DNA of 64,000 nt from Yinghuangia seranimata (GTDB lineage: Bacteria; Actinomycetota; Actinomycetes; Streptomycetales; Streptomycetaceae). Shown here piece by piece: positions 57,164 through 64,000 of the stretch. Location of the stretch: positions 124,001-188,000 of the forward strand of contig NZ_JASAOI010000002.1 in assembly GCF_029953285.1 (NCBI RefSeq), read 5' to 3'. The number at the start of each line of letters is the position of its first letter. The stretch's first letter is position 1. A program made the position numbers and the translations under genes. Under the pieces are notes generated by a model. That model was not told the origin of the DNA. It saw only the letters and a program-made list of their open reading frames with translations, and made no database searches.

Positions 57164-57427
57164 CAGCGTGTTCCTCCCGCGAAGGGTGCGTGGGTGCGTG
57201 TGAAGGGGTGATCGAGAGCGATTCAACTTCGGTGCGACGGACGAAGAATCGGCAACTTCTGCCAACACCGACGTCAGATTCTGATGAAGGAACGACGGCC
57301 TCAACCGGGACGATTTCGGTCCGTATGCGGTGGGCGTACGCGGGCAACGCGGACACCGCGCCCGGCGGTGCCGGACGCGGTGTCGTGTGGGGTCGTCGTG
57401 TGCGGTTGTGGCGCGCGGTACCGCGGT
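57164..57427. promoter_or_regulatory. Upstream region of hyuA with small palindromes
   Basis: This 264-base gap contains TCAGA-T-TCTGA (57274-57284) and a GGCA-ACTTC-TGCC hairpin (57251-57263). It is the longest non-coding gap in the island and probably holds an internal promoter for hyuAB and the downstream genes. Nothing more specific is visible. Confidence 0.35.
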
Positions 57428-58327
57428 TCAGCCGTGCGGGAACGCGGTCTTCGCGGGCCGGGCCAGGTCCTCGGCGTACCGGTGGATCAGGTCCAGGTTG
57501 CGGTCCGCGAGATGGTCGAAGCGCTGCGGCACACTCGACCCCGGGGTGAGGGAGCCGAGCGCGCGACGCGGATCGAGCCGCGCCGACACCCATCCCTCGT
57601 GCGACGAGCCCCACGCGAGCACCTCGGCGCCCGGCGAGACGATCATCGAGTTCCCGAAGTACAGCACCCCGGCGGGATCGGAGCCCGTCGCGTTGGCCCC
57701 GATCACGTACACGTGGTTGTCGTACGCGCGGGCGCGGCACGTCAGTTCCCACAGATCGGCGGAGCGCAGCAGCGCCGAGGGACGGCAGATGACCTCGGCG
57801 CCCCGCACCGCCTGCACGCGGCACAGCTCCGGGTAGTCGCCGTCGAAGCAGATGACCATGCCGATCCGGCCGAGCGCGGTGTCCGCGACCGTCACCGAGT
57901 CGCCGGGCGTGACCCAACCGCCGTGCTCGCGCTTCTCGCCCGCGAACGGGTGCGTCTTGCGGTAGACGCCGAGGATTTCGCCGTCCGGCCCGGCGAGCAC
58001 CGCGGAGTTGTAGACGGTGCCGCGCTCCTCACCGCGCTCGTACTGCCCCCACACGAGGTGGACGCCGAGTTCGCGGGCCCGTTCGCGGAAGGCGTCGCTC
58101 CGCCCGCCGGGGATCGCGTCGACGAGGTCCCACAGCTCCTCGGCGGACATCGCCGGGGTGAAGCCGGTGGTCACCGTCTCGGGCAGGACCACCAGTTCGG
58201 CCCCCGTCGACTCCACGCACCGGGTCGTCCACGCGAGCGCGTGGTCGGTGTTCTCCTTGATCGAGGCCGCGGACAACGGCCCGGGCCTGGGCGCGACCTG
58301 GACGGCGGCCGCGGTGAACTCTCGCAT
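57428..58327 (-). CDS. Carbon-nitrogen hydrolase (nitrilase superfamily)
   Basis: 299 residues. The catalytic triad is Glu50 in LPETVTTG, Lys124 in YRKTHPF and Cys160 in VICFDGDYPE, so the active site is complete. The family includes N-carbamoyl-amino-acid amidohydrolases, beta-ureidopropionase and amidases. In this cluster, cleaving the carbamoyl or ureido group of an open-chain intermediate such as ureidomalonate is the most economical role. It lies between coxG and hyuA on the same strand, 35 bases after coxG. Confidence 0.9.
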   Translation of the reverse strand: MREFTAAAVQVAPRPGPLSAASIKENTDHALAWTTRCVESTGAELVVLPETVTTGFTPAMSAEELWDLVDAIPGGRSDAFRERARELGVHLVWGQYERGEERGTVYNSAVLAGPDGEILGVYRKTHPFAGEKREHGGWVTPGDSVTVADTALGRIGMVICFDGDYPELCRVQAVRGAEVICRPSALLRSADLWELTCRARAYDNHVYVIGANATGSDPAGVLYFGNSMIVSPGAEVLAWGSSHEGWVSARLDPRRALGSLTPGSSVPQRFDHLADRNLDLIHRYAEDLARPAKTAFPHG

Positions 58328-58362
58328 GTCGTTCGGGTCCTCCGTTCGCTGTCGGCCGGCGG

Positions 58363-59025
58363 TCAGCGGCGCCGCGCGATCACGCCGCCCACGATGACGC
58401 CGGCCAGCGCGACGGCCGCGCCGAACGCCGCGCCCTTGACGAAGTCGCCGCCGAGGTCGCCGCCGAGGCCCGCACCGGACCCGGAGTCGGCGCGGGTGAA
58501 CACCGTCGGCGCGGCCGGGGTCGCGGTGTCGGCCGCGCCGACGGCGGCGCGCGGCGCCGGTACCGAGGCCTGCGGCTCGGGCAGGCCGCCCGCGAGCACC
58601 CGGTCGACGGACTTGAAGAACTCGCCGGCCGTCTTCTTGGCGACGCCGGTGAGCACGCGCTGGCCTACGCCGCCGATCATGCCGCCGACGATCGCGTCGG
58701 CGTCGTAGTCCAGGCGGGTGCGTCCGTCGCCCAGGTCGGCGAGCGTGACCTTGACGTCGGCGCTGACGGTGCCCGGGCCGCCGGAACCGGACGCGCGGAG
58801 CACGAACGAGCCGGGGTGCACCTGGTCGGTGATCTGCACGTTGCCCAGGTAGGTGCCCTTGATGGACGCGACGCCCATCGTCACCGTCATCCGGTAGGCG
58901 TCCGGGCCGGTCTCCTCCAGCTTCTCGCAGCCGGGGATCGTCCGGGTGAGTACCGCGGGGTCGTTGAGCGCCGCCCAGACCTTCTCCGAGGGGGCGTTGA
59001 GCGTGGCGTTTCCGGTGACCTTCAT
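58363..59025 (-). CDS. coxG: CoxG-like SRPBCC protein with membrane tail
   Basis: 220 residues. The SRPBCC domain (about 1-145) has the CoxG pattern NATLNAPSEKVWAALNDPAVLTRTIPGCEKLEE and GPGTVSADVKVTLADL. A Pro/Ala linker and a C-terminal hydrophobic segment (FVKGAAFGAAVALAGVIVGGVIARRR) anchor it in the membrane. CoxG proteins couple molybdenum hydroxylases to the respiratory quinone pool or the membrane. The ATG overlaps the coxL stop by four bases, so it is part of the coxMSL operon. Confidence 0.88.
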   Translation of the reverse strand: MKVTGNATLNAPSEKVWAALNDPAVLTRTIPGCEKLEETGPDAYRMTVTMGVASIKGTYLGNVQITDQVHPGSFVLRASGSGGPGTVSADVKVTLADLGDGRTRLDYDADAIVGGMIGGVGQRVLTGVAKKTAGEFFKSVDRVLAGGLPEPQASVPAPRAAVGAADTATPAAPTVFTRADSGSGAGLGGDLGGDFVKGAAFGAAVALAGVIVGGVIARRR

Positions 59026-61454
59026 GCTGTGGGGAACTCCTCGGGGGCGGTGCGGACGCGGCGCAGCGGCGGGATCTCCCCGGCCGCGTGGCGCCGGCGC
59101 AGGTGGAACAGCTCGGACGGTTGGATGGGCATGCGCGTGATCGGGAAGCCCTCGGCGTCCTCGATGGCGGAGGCGAGCACGGCCGCGCCGGGGATGACCC
59201 CGGCCTCGCCCGCGCCCTTGATGCCCAGCGGGTTGAGCGGCGAGGGGGTCTCCAGGTGGTCGATCTCCACGCTGGGGACCTCGCTCGCGTACGGCATGAG
59301 GAAGTCCATGAACGAGGCGTTGAGCAGCTGGCCGTTCTCGTCGTACTCCATGCGCTCGTACAGGGCGCCCGCGACGCCCTGCGCCACGCCGCCGTGCACC
59401 TGGCCCTCGACGATCAGGGGGTTGAGCAGGTGCCCGCAGTCGTGGATGACGCAGTAGCGCAGGACCCGGATCTCGGCGGTCTCGGGGTCGGTCTCGACGA
59501 TCGCGGCGTGCATGCCGTTCGCGAACGTGGCCCTCGGCGGGGAGTAGAAGTCCCGTCCCTCCAGGCCGGGTTCGTCGTCCTCCGCGACCGGCGGCCGGCT
59601 CGGATCGGCGTTGCCGCCGAACTGCGTCGCGGCCTTGGAGGCGTCGTCGAACGCGTACCGGAGCGGATTGGACAGCACCGCGACCGTGCCCAGCGGGATG
59701 GCCGAGGAGTGGTCGTCCTTCACACGGACGACGCCGTCGACGATCTCCAGGTCGCCCGGATCCGCGCCGAGCGCCTCACCGGCGATGCGCAGGGCCTTCT
59801 CGCGCACCTTGCGGGCGGCGAGCGCGATCGCGTTGCCGCTCATGACGGCCGCGCGCGACGCGAACGTGCCGACCGCGTAGCCGAAGCGCCGCGTGTCGCC
59901 GGTGGTGACGGAGACGTCCTCGAACGGCACGCCCAGCTCGTCGGCGACGACCTGCGCGAACGCCGTCTGGTGGCCCTGGCCCTGGCTGGTCAGGCCGGTG
60001 GCGACGTTCACCTTGCCGCTGGTCTCGACCTGCACGTGGCCGCCCTCGTAGGGGCCCACGCCGGTGCCCTCGACGTAGCAGCCGATCCCGATGCCGACCC
60101 GCCGCCCCTCGGCACGTGCCTGGGCGCGGAAGACCTCGAAGTCGTCCCATCCGACCAGCTTCTTGAGCTTGTCGAGCGAGGCCGGGAAGTCGCCGGAGTC
60201 GTAGATCAGCGGGCGGCCGTCCTGGAAGAGCAGGCCGTGGTCGTAGGGCATTTCGTGCGGCTGGATGAAGTTCGCCGCGCGCACGTCGGCCCGGTCGCGG
60301 CCCAGGTGGTCGGCGATGGCGTCCATCGTGCGCTCCATCGCGAAGACGCCCTGCGGACGTCCTGCGCCGCGGTACGGCGTGACGATGACCGTGTTCGTGT
60401 ACAGGCTGCGGAAGTCGACGCGGTACGCGCCCGGCTTGTACGGGCCCAGCAGCTGCGTCGAGGTGATGATCGGCACGATGATGCCGTAGGGCGTGTAGGC
60501 GCCGTTGTCGTGCAGGATCTCCACGTCGAGGCCCAGCACGCGCCCTTCGTCGTCGAAGCCGACGCGCACGGTCTGCAGCTGCCCGCGCTCGTGGGCGGAG
60601 GACACGAAGTGCTCGCGGCGGTCCTCGGTCCACTTGACCTCGTGCCCGAGCAGGCGCGCGGCCCACGGGACCAGCACCTCCTCGGGCCACGGGTGGACGA
60701 TCTTGACGCCGAAGCCGCCGCCGACGTCCGGCGTGATCACCTCGACGCGGTCCAGGGGGAGTTCGAGCTTCGCGGCGACGGCCGCGCGGACGCCGGTCGA
60801 GGTCTGGGTCGAGGTGTACACGCGCATGCTCGCGTCGGCCTCGTCCCATCGGGCGAGCACGCCGCGGCCTTCCATGGGCATGCAGGCGCTGCGCTCGATG
60901 TCCAGCTGGAGTTCGAGGCGGTTGGGGGCGGCGGCGATCGCCGCAGGCGCGTCGCCGACCTCCTGCACCATGTGCGCGGCGACGTTTCCGGGGACGTCGG
61001 CGTGCACGAGGTGTTCGCCGCCCGCCGCCTTGTCGATGCCGACGACCGGCGGGAGGAACTCGTACTCGACGGTGATGCGTTCGCACGCGTCCTCGGCGCG
61101 GTACCGGTCCGTCGCGACGACCATGACGATCGCCTCGCCGACGTGCCGCACGACGTCCTTCGCCAGTGGGTAGGCGGTACGGCCGTGGGTGAGCGCGGGA
61201 TGCGGGATGAGCAGCGGCAGCGGCTCGGCGACCTTCCCGGTCAGGTCCTCGTAGAGGTAGACCGCGACCAGGCCTTCGGTGTCGAGCGCCGCCTCGACGT
61301 CGATCGACGTGATGCGCGCGTGGGCGTGGGGGCTGCGGACGAAGGCCACTTCGTACGCGCCCGCGCCCAGGTCGTCGAGGTAGTGGCCGCGTCCGGTCAC
61401 CAGGCGGGCGTCCTCGGTGCGCGGGACCGGGGCGCCGATCATCCGCTCCGTCAT
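59022..61454 (-). CDS. Molybdenum hydroxylase large subunit, form II CoxL
   Basis: 810 residues. VTGRGHYLDDL at the start, GGGFGVKI, the motif PYRGAGRP at about 359-366 and the catalytic Glu in GIKGAGEAG near residue 749 define the xanthine-oxidase/CoxL family. The form I CO dehydrogenase motif AYXCSFR is absent; PYRGAGR belongs to form II proteins, so CO oxidation is not supported. It should hydroxylate an aromatic heterocycle or aldehyde using molybdenum cytosine dinucleotide. The start overlaps the coxS stop and its stop overlaps coxG (ATGA each). Confidence 0.9.
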   Translation of the reverse strand: MTERMIGAPVPRTEDARLVTGRGHYLDDLGAGAYEVAFVRSPHAHARITSIDVEAALDTEGLVAVYLYEDLTGKVAEPLPLLIPHPALTHGRTAYPLAKDVVRHVGEAIVMVVATDRYRAEDACERITVEYEFLPPVVGIDKAAGGEHLVHADVPGNVAAHMVQEVGDAPAAIAAAPNRLELQLDIERSACMPMEGRGVLARWDEADASMRVYTSTQTSTGVRAAVAAKLELPLDRVEVITPDVGGGFGVKIVHPWPEEVLVPWAARLLGHEVKWTEDRREHFVSSAHERGQLQTVRVGFDDEGRVLGLDVEILHDNGAYTPYGIIVPIITSTQLLGPYKPGAYRVDFRSLYTNTVIVTPYRGAGRPQGVFAMERTMDAIADHLGRDRADVRAANFIQPHEMPYDHGLLFQDGRPLIYDSGDFPASLDKLKKLVGWDDFEVFRAQARAEGRRVGIGIGCYVEGTGVGPYEGGHVQVETSGKVNVATGLTSQGQGHQTAFAQVVADELGVPFEDVSVTTGDTRRFGYAVGTFASRAAVMSGNAIALAARKVREKALRIAGEALGADPGDLEIVDGVVRVKDDHSSAIPLGTVAVLSNPLRYAFDDASKAATQFGGNADPSRPPVAEDDEPGLEGRDFYSPPRATFANGMHAAIVETDPETAEIRVLRYCVIHDCGHLLNPLIVEGQVHGGVAQGVAGALYERMEYDENGQLLNASFMDFLMPYASEVPSVEIDHLETPSPLNPLGIKGAGEAGVIPGAAVLASAIEDAEGFPITRMPIQPSELFHLRRRHAAGEIPPLRRVRTAPEEFPTA

Positions 61455-62020
61455 CGCGCCACCTCGTCCACCTCGACGGGGGCGTCCTCGTCGACCTGTT
61501 CCTCCAGGCGGAGCTCTGCCGCGCGCAGCACCGCCTTCACGATGTTCTGGTAGCCGGTGCACCGGCACAGGTTGCCGGCGACGGCGTCGCGCGCCTCCTC
61601 CTCGCTCGGCTTGGGGTTCTCCTCGAGGAACGCCGCGATGACATTGAGGAACCCGGGCGTGCAGAAACCGCACTGGAGGCCGTGGCACTCGCGGAAGGCC
61701 CGCTGCACCGCGTGCAGCGTGCCGTCCGGCCGCTCCAGCCCCTCGACGGTGGTGATCTCGTGGTCCTGCGCGCTGACCGCGAACATCAGGCACGAGCGCA
61801 TCGGCCGGCCGTCGACCTGGACGGTGCACGCGCCGCAGACGCCGTGCTCGCAGCCGACGTGGGTGCCGGTGAGTCCGAGGTCGTGGCGCAGGCAGTCGGA
61901 CAGCAGGCGGCGGGCGGGGACCTCGGCGGTCCGCAGGACGCCGTTGACGCGCAGCCTGATCGGGTGGAGCTCTTCTTCCTGCGCGCCGGTCGTGGTGGGC
62001 GGCGGGGCGGTGTCCGTCAT
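61451..62020 (-). CDS. Molybdenum hydroxylase small [2Fe-2S] subunit (CoxS)
   Basis: 189 residues. The plant-type cluster ligands are Cys57, Cys62, Cys65 and Cys77 (GCEHGVCGACTV...RSC). The second cluster uses Cys117, Cys120, Cys152 and Cys154 (QCGFC...LCRC). Both clusters are complete, so electrons can pass from the molybdenum site to FAD. The ATG overlaps the coxM stop by four bases. A 30-residue C-terminal tail rich in Glu and Val is longer than usual. Confidence 0.93.
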   Translation of the reverse strand: MTDTAPPPTTTGAQEEELHPIRLRVNGVLRTAEVPARRLLSDCLRHDLGLTGTHVGCEHGVCGACTVQVDGRPMRSCLMFAVSAQDHEITTVEGLERPDGTLHAVQRAFRECHGLQCGFCTPGFLNVIAAFLEENPKPSEEEARDAVAGNLCRCTGYQNIVKAVLRAAELRLEEQVDEDAPVEVDEVAR

Positions 62021-62907
62021 CGGCTGGTCCGTTCGACGTCGGTGCTGGTGGCGCGTTGGGCGGCGGCCCGCAGCGCGCGTTCGGTGAGCACCCGGGCGAG
62101 GTGCGCCCGGTACTCGGCGGTGGCGTGGATGTCCGGTTCGGGCTCGATGGACAACACGGCCAGGGCGGCCGCGTCGGCCCACCGCGCGGTGGCGGGGGTG
62201 GCCCCGTGGACCGCCTCGGTGAGGTCGAGCACCAGGGGCACCGGCGACACGGACAGGTAGGCGGCGCGGGCCCGCGTGACGCGGAGGTCGTCGTCGAGGG
62301 TGACCGCGGCGGCGACGCCGCACATCGCGTAGTCCCCGTGGCGGCGCGCGGCCTCGACGAACTCGGTGCCGGTGCGTCCCGCGAGCCGAGGGAAGTACGC
62401 GGACACCGCCATCTCCCCGGGCTCGATGCACGATTCGAGGGGGCCGGCGAAGAAGTCCTCGGCGCCGACGGTGCGGGATGCGCCCTTGCGGACGAGGTCG
62501 ACGCTGCCGCCGAGCAGGGCGAGGACCGCGGTCATCTCGCCCGACGGGTCGGCGTGCGCGAGGCTGCCGACGGTGGTCCCGCGGTTGCGGATGACCGGGT
62601 GGGCGACGAGCCGCAGCCCCTGTCGCAGCAGCGGTACGGCGGCGTACGCGTCCGCGTCCCGCTCGACGTCGGCGTGCCGGGCCAGCGCGCCGACCGTGAC
62701 GCCGCCCGGCTCGGTGCGCACGTACGCCAGTTCGGACAGCCGATTGATGTCGACGAGGTGGGCGGGGGCCGCGAGCCGCATGTTGAGGATCGGGATGAGG
62801 CTTTGGCCGCCCGCGAGGACCTTGCCGTCGTGCCCGACGGCGTCGAGCGCGTCGAGTGCTTCGGCGAGGCTCGCGGGAGCGTGGTACTTGAAGGCCGGCG
62901 GCTTCAC
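62017..62907 (-). CDS. Molybdenum hydroxylase FAD-binding subunit (CoxM)
   Basis: 296 residues from the GTG at 62907. The FAD motifs are LAGGQSLIPILNMRLAAP (about 32-49) and RNRGTTVGSLAHADPSGEM (about 107-125), and a CO-dehydrogenase flavoprotein C-terminal domain follows. AAGGAG lies 11 bases before the start. It passes electrons from the iron-sulfur subunit to an acceptor. It is the first gene of the coxMSL-coxG operon and follows a G-rich 205-base gap after the permease gene. Confidence 0.9.
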   Translation of the reverse strand: MKPPAFKYHAPASLAEALDALDAVGHDGKVLAGGQSLIPILNMRLAAPAHLVDINRLSELAYVRTEPGGVTVGALARHADVERDADAYAAVPLLRQGLRLVAHPVIRNRGTTVGSLAHADPSGEMTAVLALLGGSVDLVRKGASRTVGAEDFFAGPLESCIEPGEMAVSAYFPRLAGRTGTEFVEAARRHGDYAMCGVAAAVTLDDDLRVTRARAAYLSVSPVPLVLDLTEAVHGATPATARWADAAALAVLSIEPEPDIHATAEYRAHLARVLTERALRAAAQRATSTDVERTSR

Positions 62908-62949
62908 GGGGGCGCCATCTCCTTGCTGGTTCCGGTGAGTTGCTCTGTC

Positions 62950-63100
62950 CCGGGGGTCTGCGTGGGCGGTGGGGCGCGCGGGGGGGGCGCGGGGGGCCCC
63001 CCGCCGGGCCGCTGGGGCGCCGAGTGGGTCGGGTGGGTGGCGCGGGCCGGGGGGTGTGGGTGGGCGGGGCGCCGCGGGGGGGGCCCGGGGGCCCACCGCC
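62950..63100 (+). other. G-run-rich intergenic tract
   Basis: The plus strand carries repeated runs of 4-8 G, including the palindrome GGGGGGCCCCCC at 62991-63002 and GGGCCCGGGGGCCC near 63080-63095. Several G-runs lie within 30 bases of each other, so G-quadruplex folding on the plus strand is possible. The transcript of the island reads the C-rich strand. The hairpins could stop or slow transcription after the permease gene. Confidence 0.5.
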
Positions 63101-63112
63101 GCGTTCACGAGG

Positions 63113-64000
63113 TCACTCGACGAGGCTGGGCGCGGCCGTCGCGGGCCGCTCCGGCCCGTCGTCCGGCCCCTTGTCGGCCGCCTCGTCCCGCTTCTCGGCC
63201 GACGAGGTCTTCAGGTGCGCGGGGGCCAGGGCGTTCAGCGCGTGGTAGGCGACGAGCGTGACGATCGTGCCGAGGGCGATGCCCTCGATGGTGAAGTCGT
63301 CGGTGAACTTCAGCGCGACGCCGCCGATGCCGACGATGACGCCCGCGGCGGCCGGGACGAGGTTGACCGGGTTGGCGAAGTCGACCTTGTTCTCGATCCA
63401 GATCTTCGCGCCGAGCAGGCCGATCATGCCGTACAGGACCACGGTGATGCCGCCGAGCACGCCGCCGGGGGTGGCGGCGATGAGCGCGCCGAACTTGGGG
63501 CACAGGCCGAACACCACGGCGACCGCTGCCGCGACGTAATACGCCGCGGTGGAGTACACGCGGGTGGCCGCCATGACGCCGATGTTCTCCGCGTACGTCG
63601 TGGTGGGGGAGCCGCCGACACCGGAGGCGACGACCGTGCCGACGCCGTCCGCGAAGATCGCGCGGCCGAGGCTGTCGTCGAGGTTCGCGCCGGTCATCTC
63701 CGAGACCGCCTTGACGTGGCCCGCGTTCTCCGCGACCAGGGCGATGACCGCGGGGAGCGCGACGAGCACCGCGGACGTCTTGAAGTCGGGGGCGTGCGTG
63801 CTCGGGAGGCCGAACCAGTCGGCCGCCTTCACCCCGTCGAAGTTGACCCGGTAGTGCTCGAACGCCTTGCCGTCGGACGTCGGCGTGACCGAGCTGATCT
63901 TCCCGAAGACCTGGTCGAACACCCACGACATGACGTAGCCGAAGACCAGGCCGATGAACACCGCGATGCGCGACCAGAATCCGCGCAGCAGCACGGTCAT
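63113..64000 (-). CDS. UraA-type uracil:proton symporter (NCS2), C-terminal part
   Basis: 295 residues are visible; the frame reaches the right edge, and NCS2 proteins are about 430-480 residues, so the N-terminal third is missing and the Met at the edge is internal. AENAGHVKAV matches the EHIGHL substrate motif of E. coli UraA (Glu241, His245), and SPTTTYAENIGVMAATRVYS matches its TYGENIGVMAITRVYS segment with Glu290. These residues bind uracil. This resemblance to the uracil branch, not the xanthine branch, is the best hint to the island's substrate. Confidence 0.9.
   Translation of the reverse strand: MTVLLRGFWSRIAVFIGLVFGYVMSWVFDQVFGKISSVTPTSDGKAFEHYRVNFDGVKAADWFGLPSTHAPDFKTSAVLVALPAVIALVAENAGHVKAVSEMTGANLDDSLGRAIFADGVGTVVASGVGGSPTTTYAENIGVMAATRVYSTAAYYVAAAVAVVFGLCPKFGALIAATPGGVLGGITVVLYGMIGLLGAKIWIENKVDFANPVNLVPAAAGVIVGIGGVALKFTDDFTIEGIALGTIVTLVAYHALNALAPAHLKTSSAEKRDEAADKGPDDGPERPATAAPSLVE

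Noticed and set aside
59022-62907. Aerobic carbon monoxide dehydrogenase
   Set aside because: The large subunit has PYRGAGR instead of AYXCSFR, so the form I CO dehydrogenase call is not supported.
62908-63112. Coding extension of coxM into the G-rich spacer
   Set aside because: The upstream frame encodes only Pro/Ala/Arg low complexity, and homologous FAD subunits start at the KPPAFKYH segment.

Overview
The window reads as chromosome of a high-GC actinomycete, most likely Streptomyces-like. The evidence is very high third-position GC, GTG starts, GTGA/ATGA stop-start overlaps, two LuxR-type (LAL) giant regulators, an srsABC-like phenolic-lipid cluster, a DUF5709-type protein and an ECF41 sigma factor. 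I see no tRNA, rRNA, insertion sequence, phage gene or CRISPR array. No gene-free stretch exceeds 300 bases; the longest are 9458-9754 (a terminator, otherwise nothing recognised), 57164-57427 and 31324-31580.

Region 1 (1-10.5 kb) holds the N-terminal end of a GH1 glycosidase divergent from a TetR regulator, a small membrane protein, and an SDR oxidoreductase with its own TetR regulator (both genes preceded by the same operator). Next comes a DNA-end-joining operon (ATP-dependent ligase, HhH-GPD protein, LigD-type polymerase; no Ku in the window), a CDF metal transporter, two paralogous small proteins, a protein with tandem Pro-Asp tripeptide repeats, and a small HEAT-like protein.

Region 2 (10.5-20.6 kb) holds an ECF41 sigma-factor locus: an MFS exporter divergent from epimerase - sigma factor - FMN reductase, with an ECF41-type promoter motif facing each way. 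It is followed by a phenolic-lipid cluster (UbiA prenyltransferase divergent from type III PKS - methyltransferase - flavin monooxygenase) and a large HEAT-repeat protein.

Region 3 (20.6-31.3 kb) holds small enzymes, a lipoprotein, a secreted serine-hydrolase homologue lacking the usual SxxK motif, an AsnC / amine oxidase / aldehyde dehydrogenase set for amine or polyamine catabolism, a NagD-like HAD phosphatase, a secreted beta-propeller and a barstar-domain protein.

Region 4 (31.3-47.9 kb) holds two LAL regulators that flank three alpha/beta-hydrolase-fold enzymes (one tannase/feruloyl-esterase type) and a 68-residue protein. A 20-bp motif, GTCANNTGACNGATGTGCCG, occurs upstream of three of these genes. 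After them come VOC, SRPBCC and Ohr proteins and an MMPL exporter divergent from a two-component system.

Region 5 (47.9-64 kb) is a minus-strand catabolic island in transcription order: UraA-like uracil permease, CoxM-CoxS-CoxL molybdenum hydroxylase, CoxG, carbon-nitrogen hydrolase, hydantoinase A and B, class III CoA-transferase, a fused biotin-independent carboxyltransferase, carbamate kinase and a barbiturase/cyanuric-acid-hydrolase-type ring-opening amidohydrolase. Together these fit an oxidative pyrimidine route (uracil to barbiturate to ureidomalonate to malonate, then CoA activation). The overall route is inferred; the individual family calls are strong.
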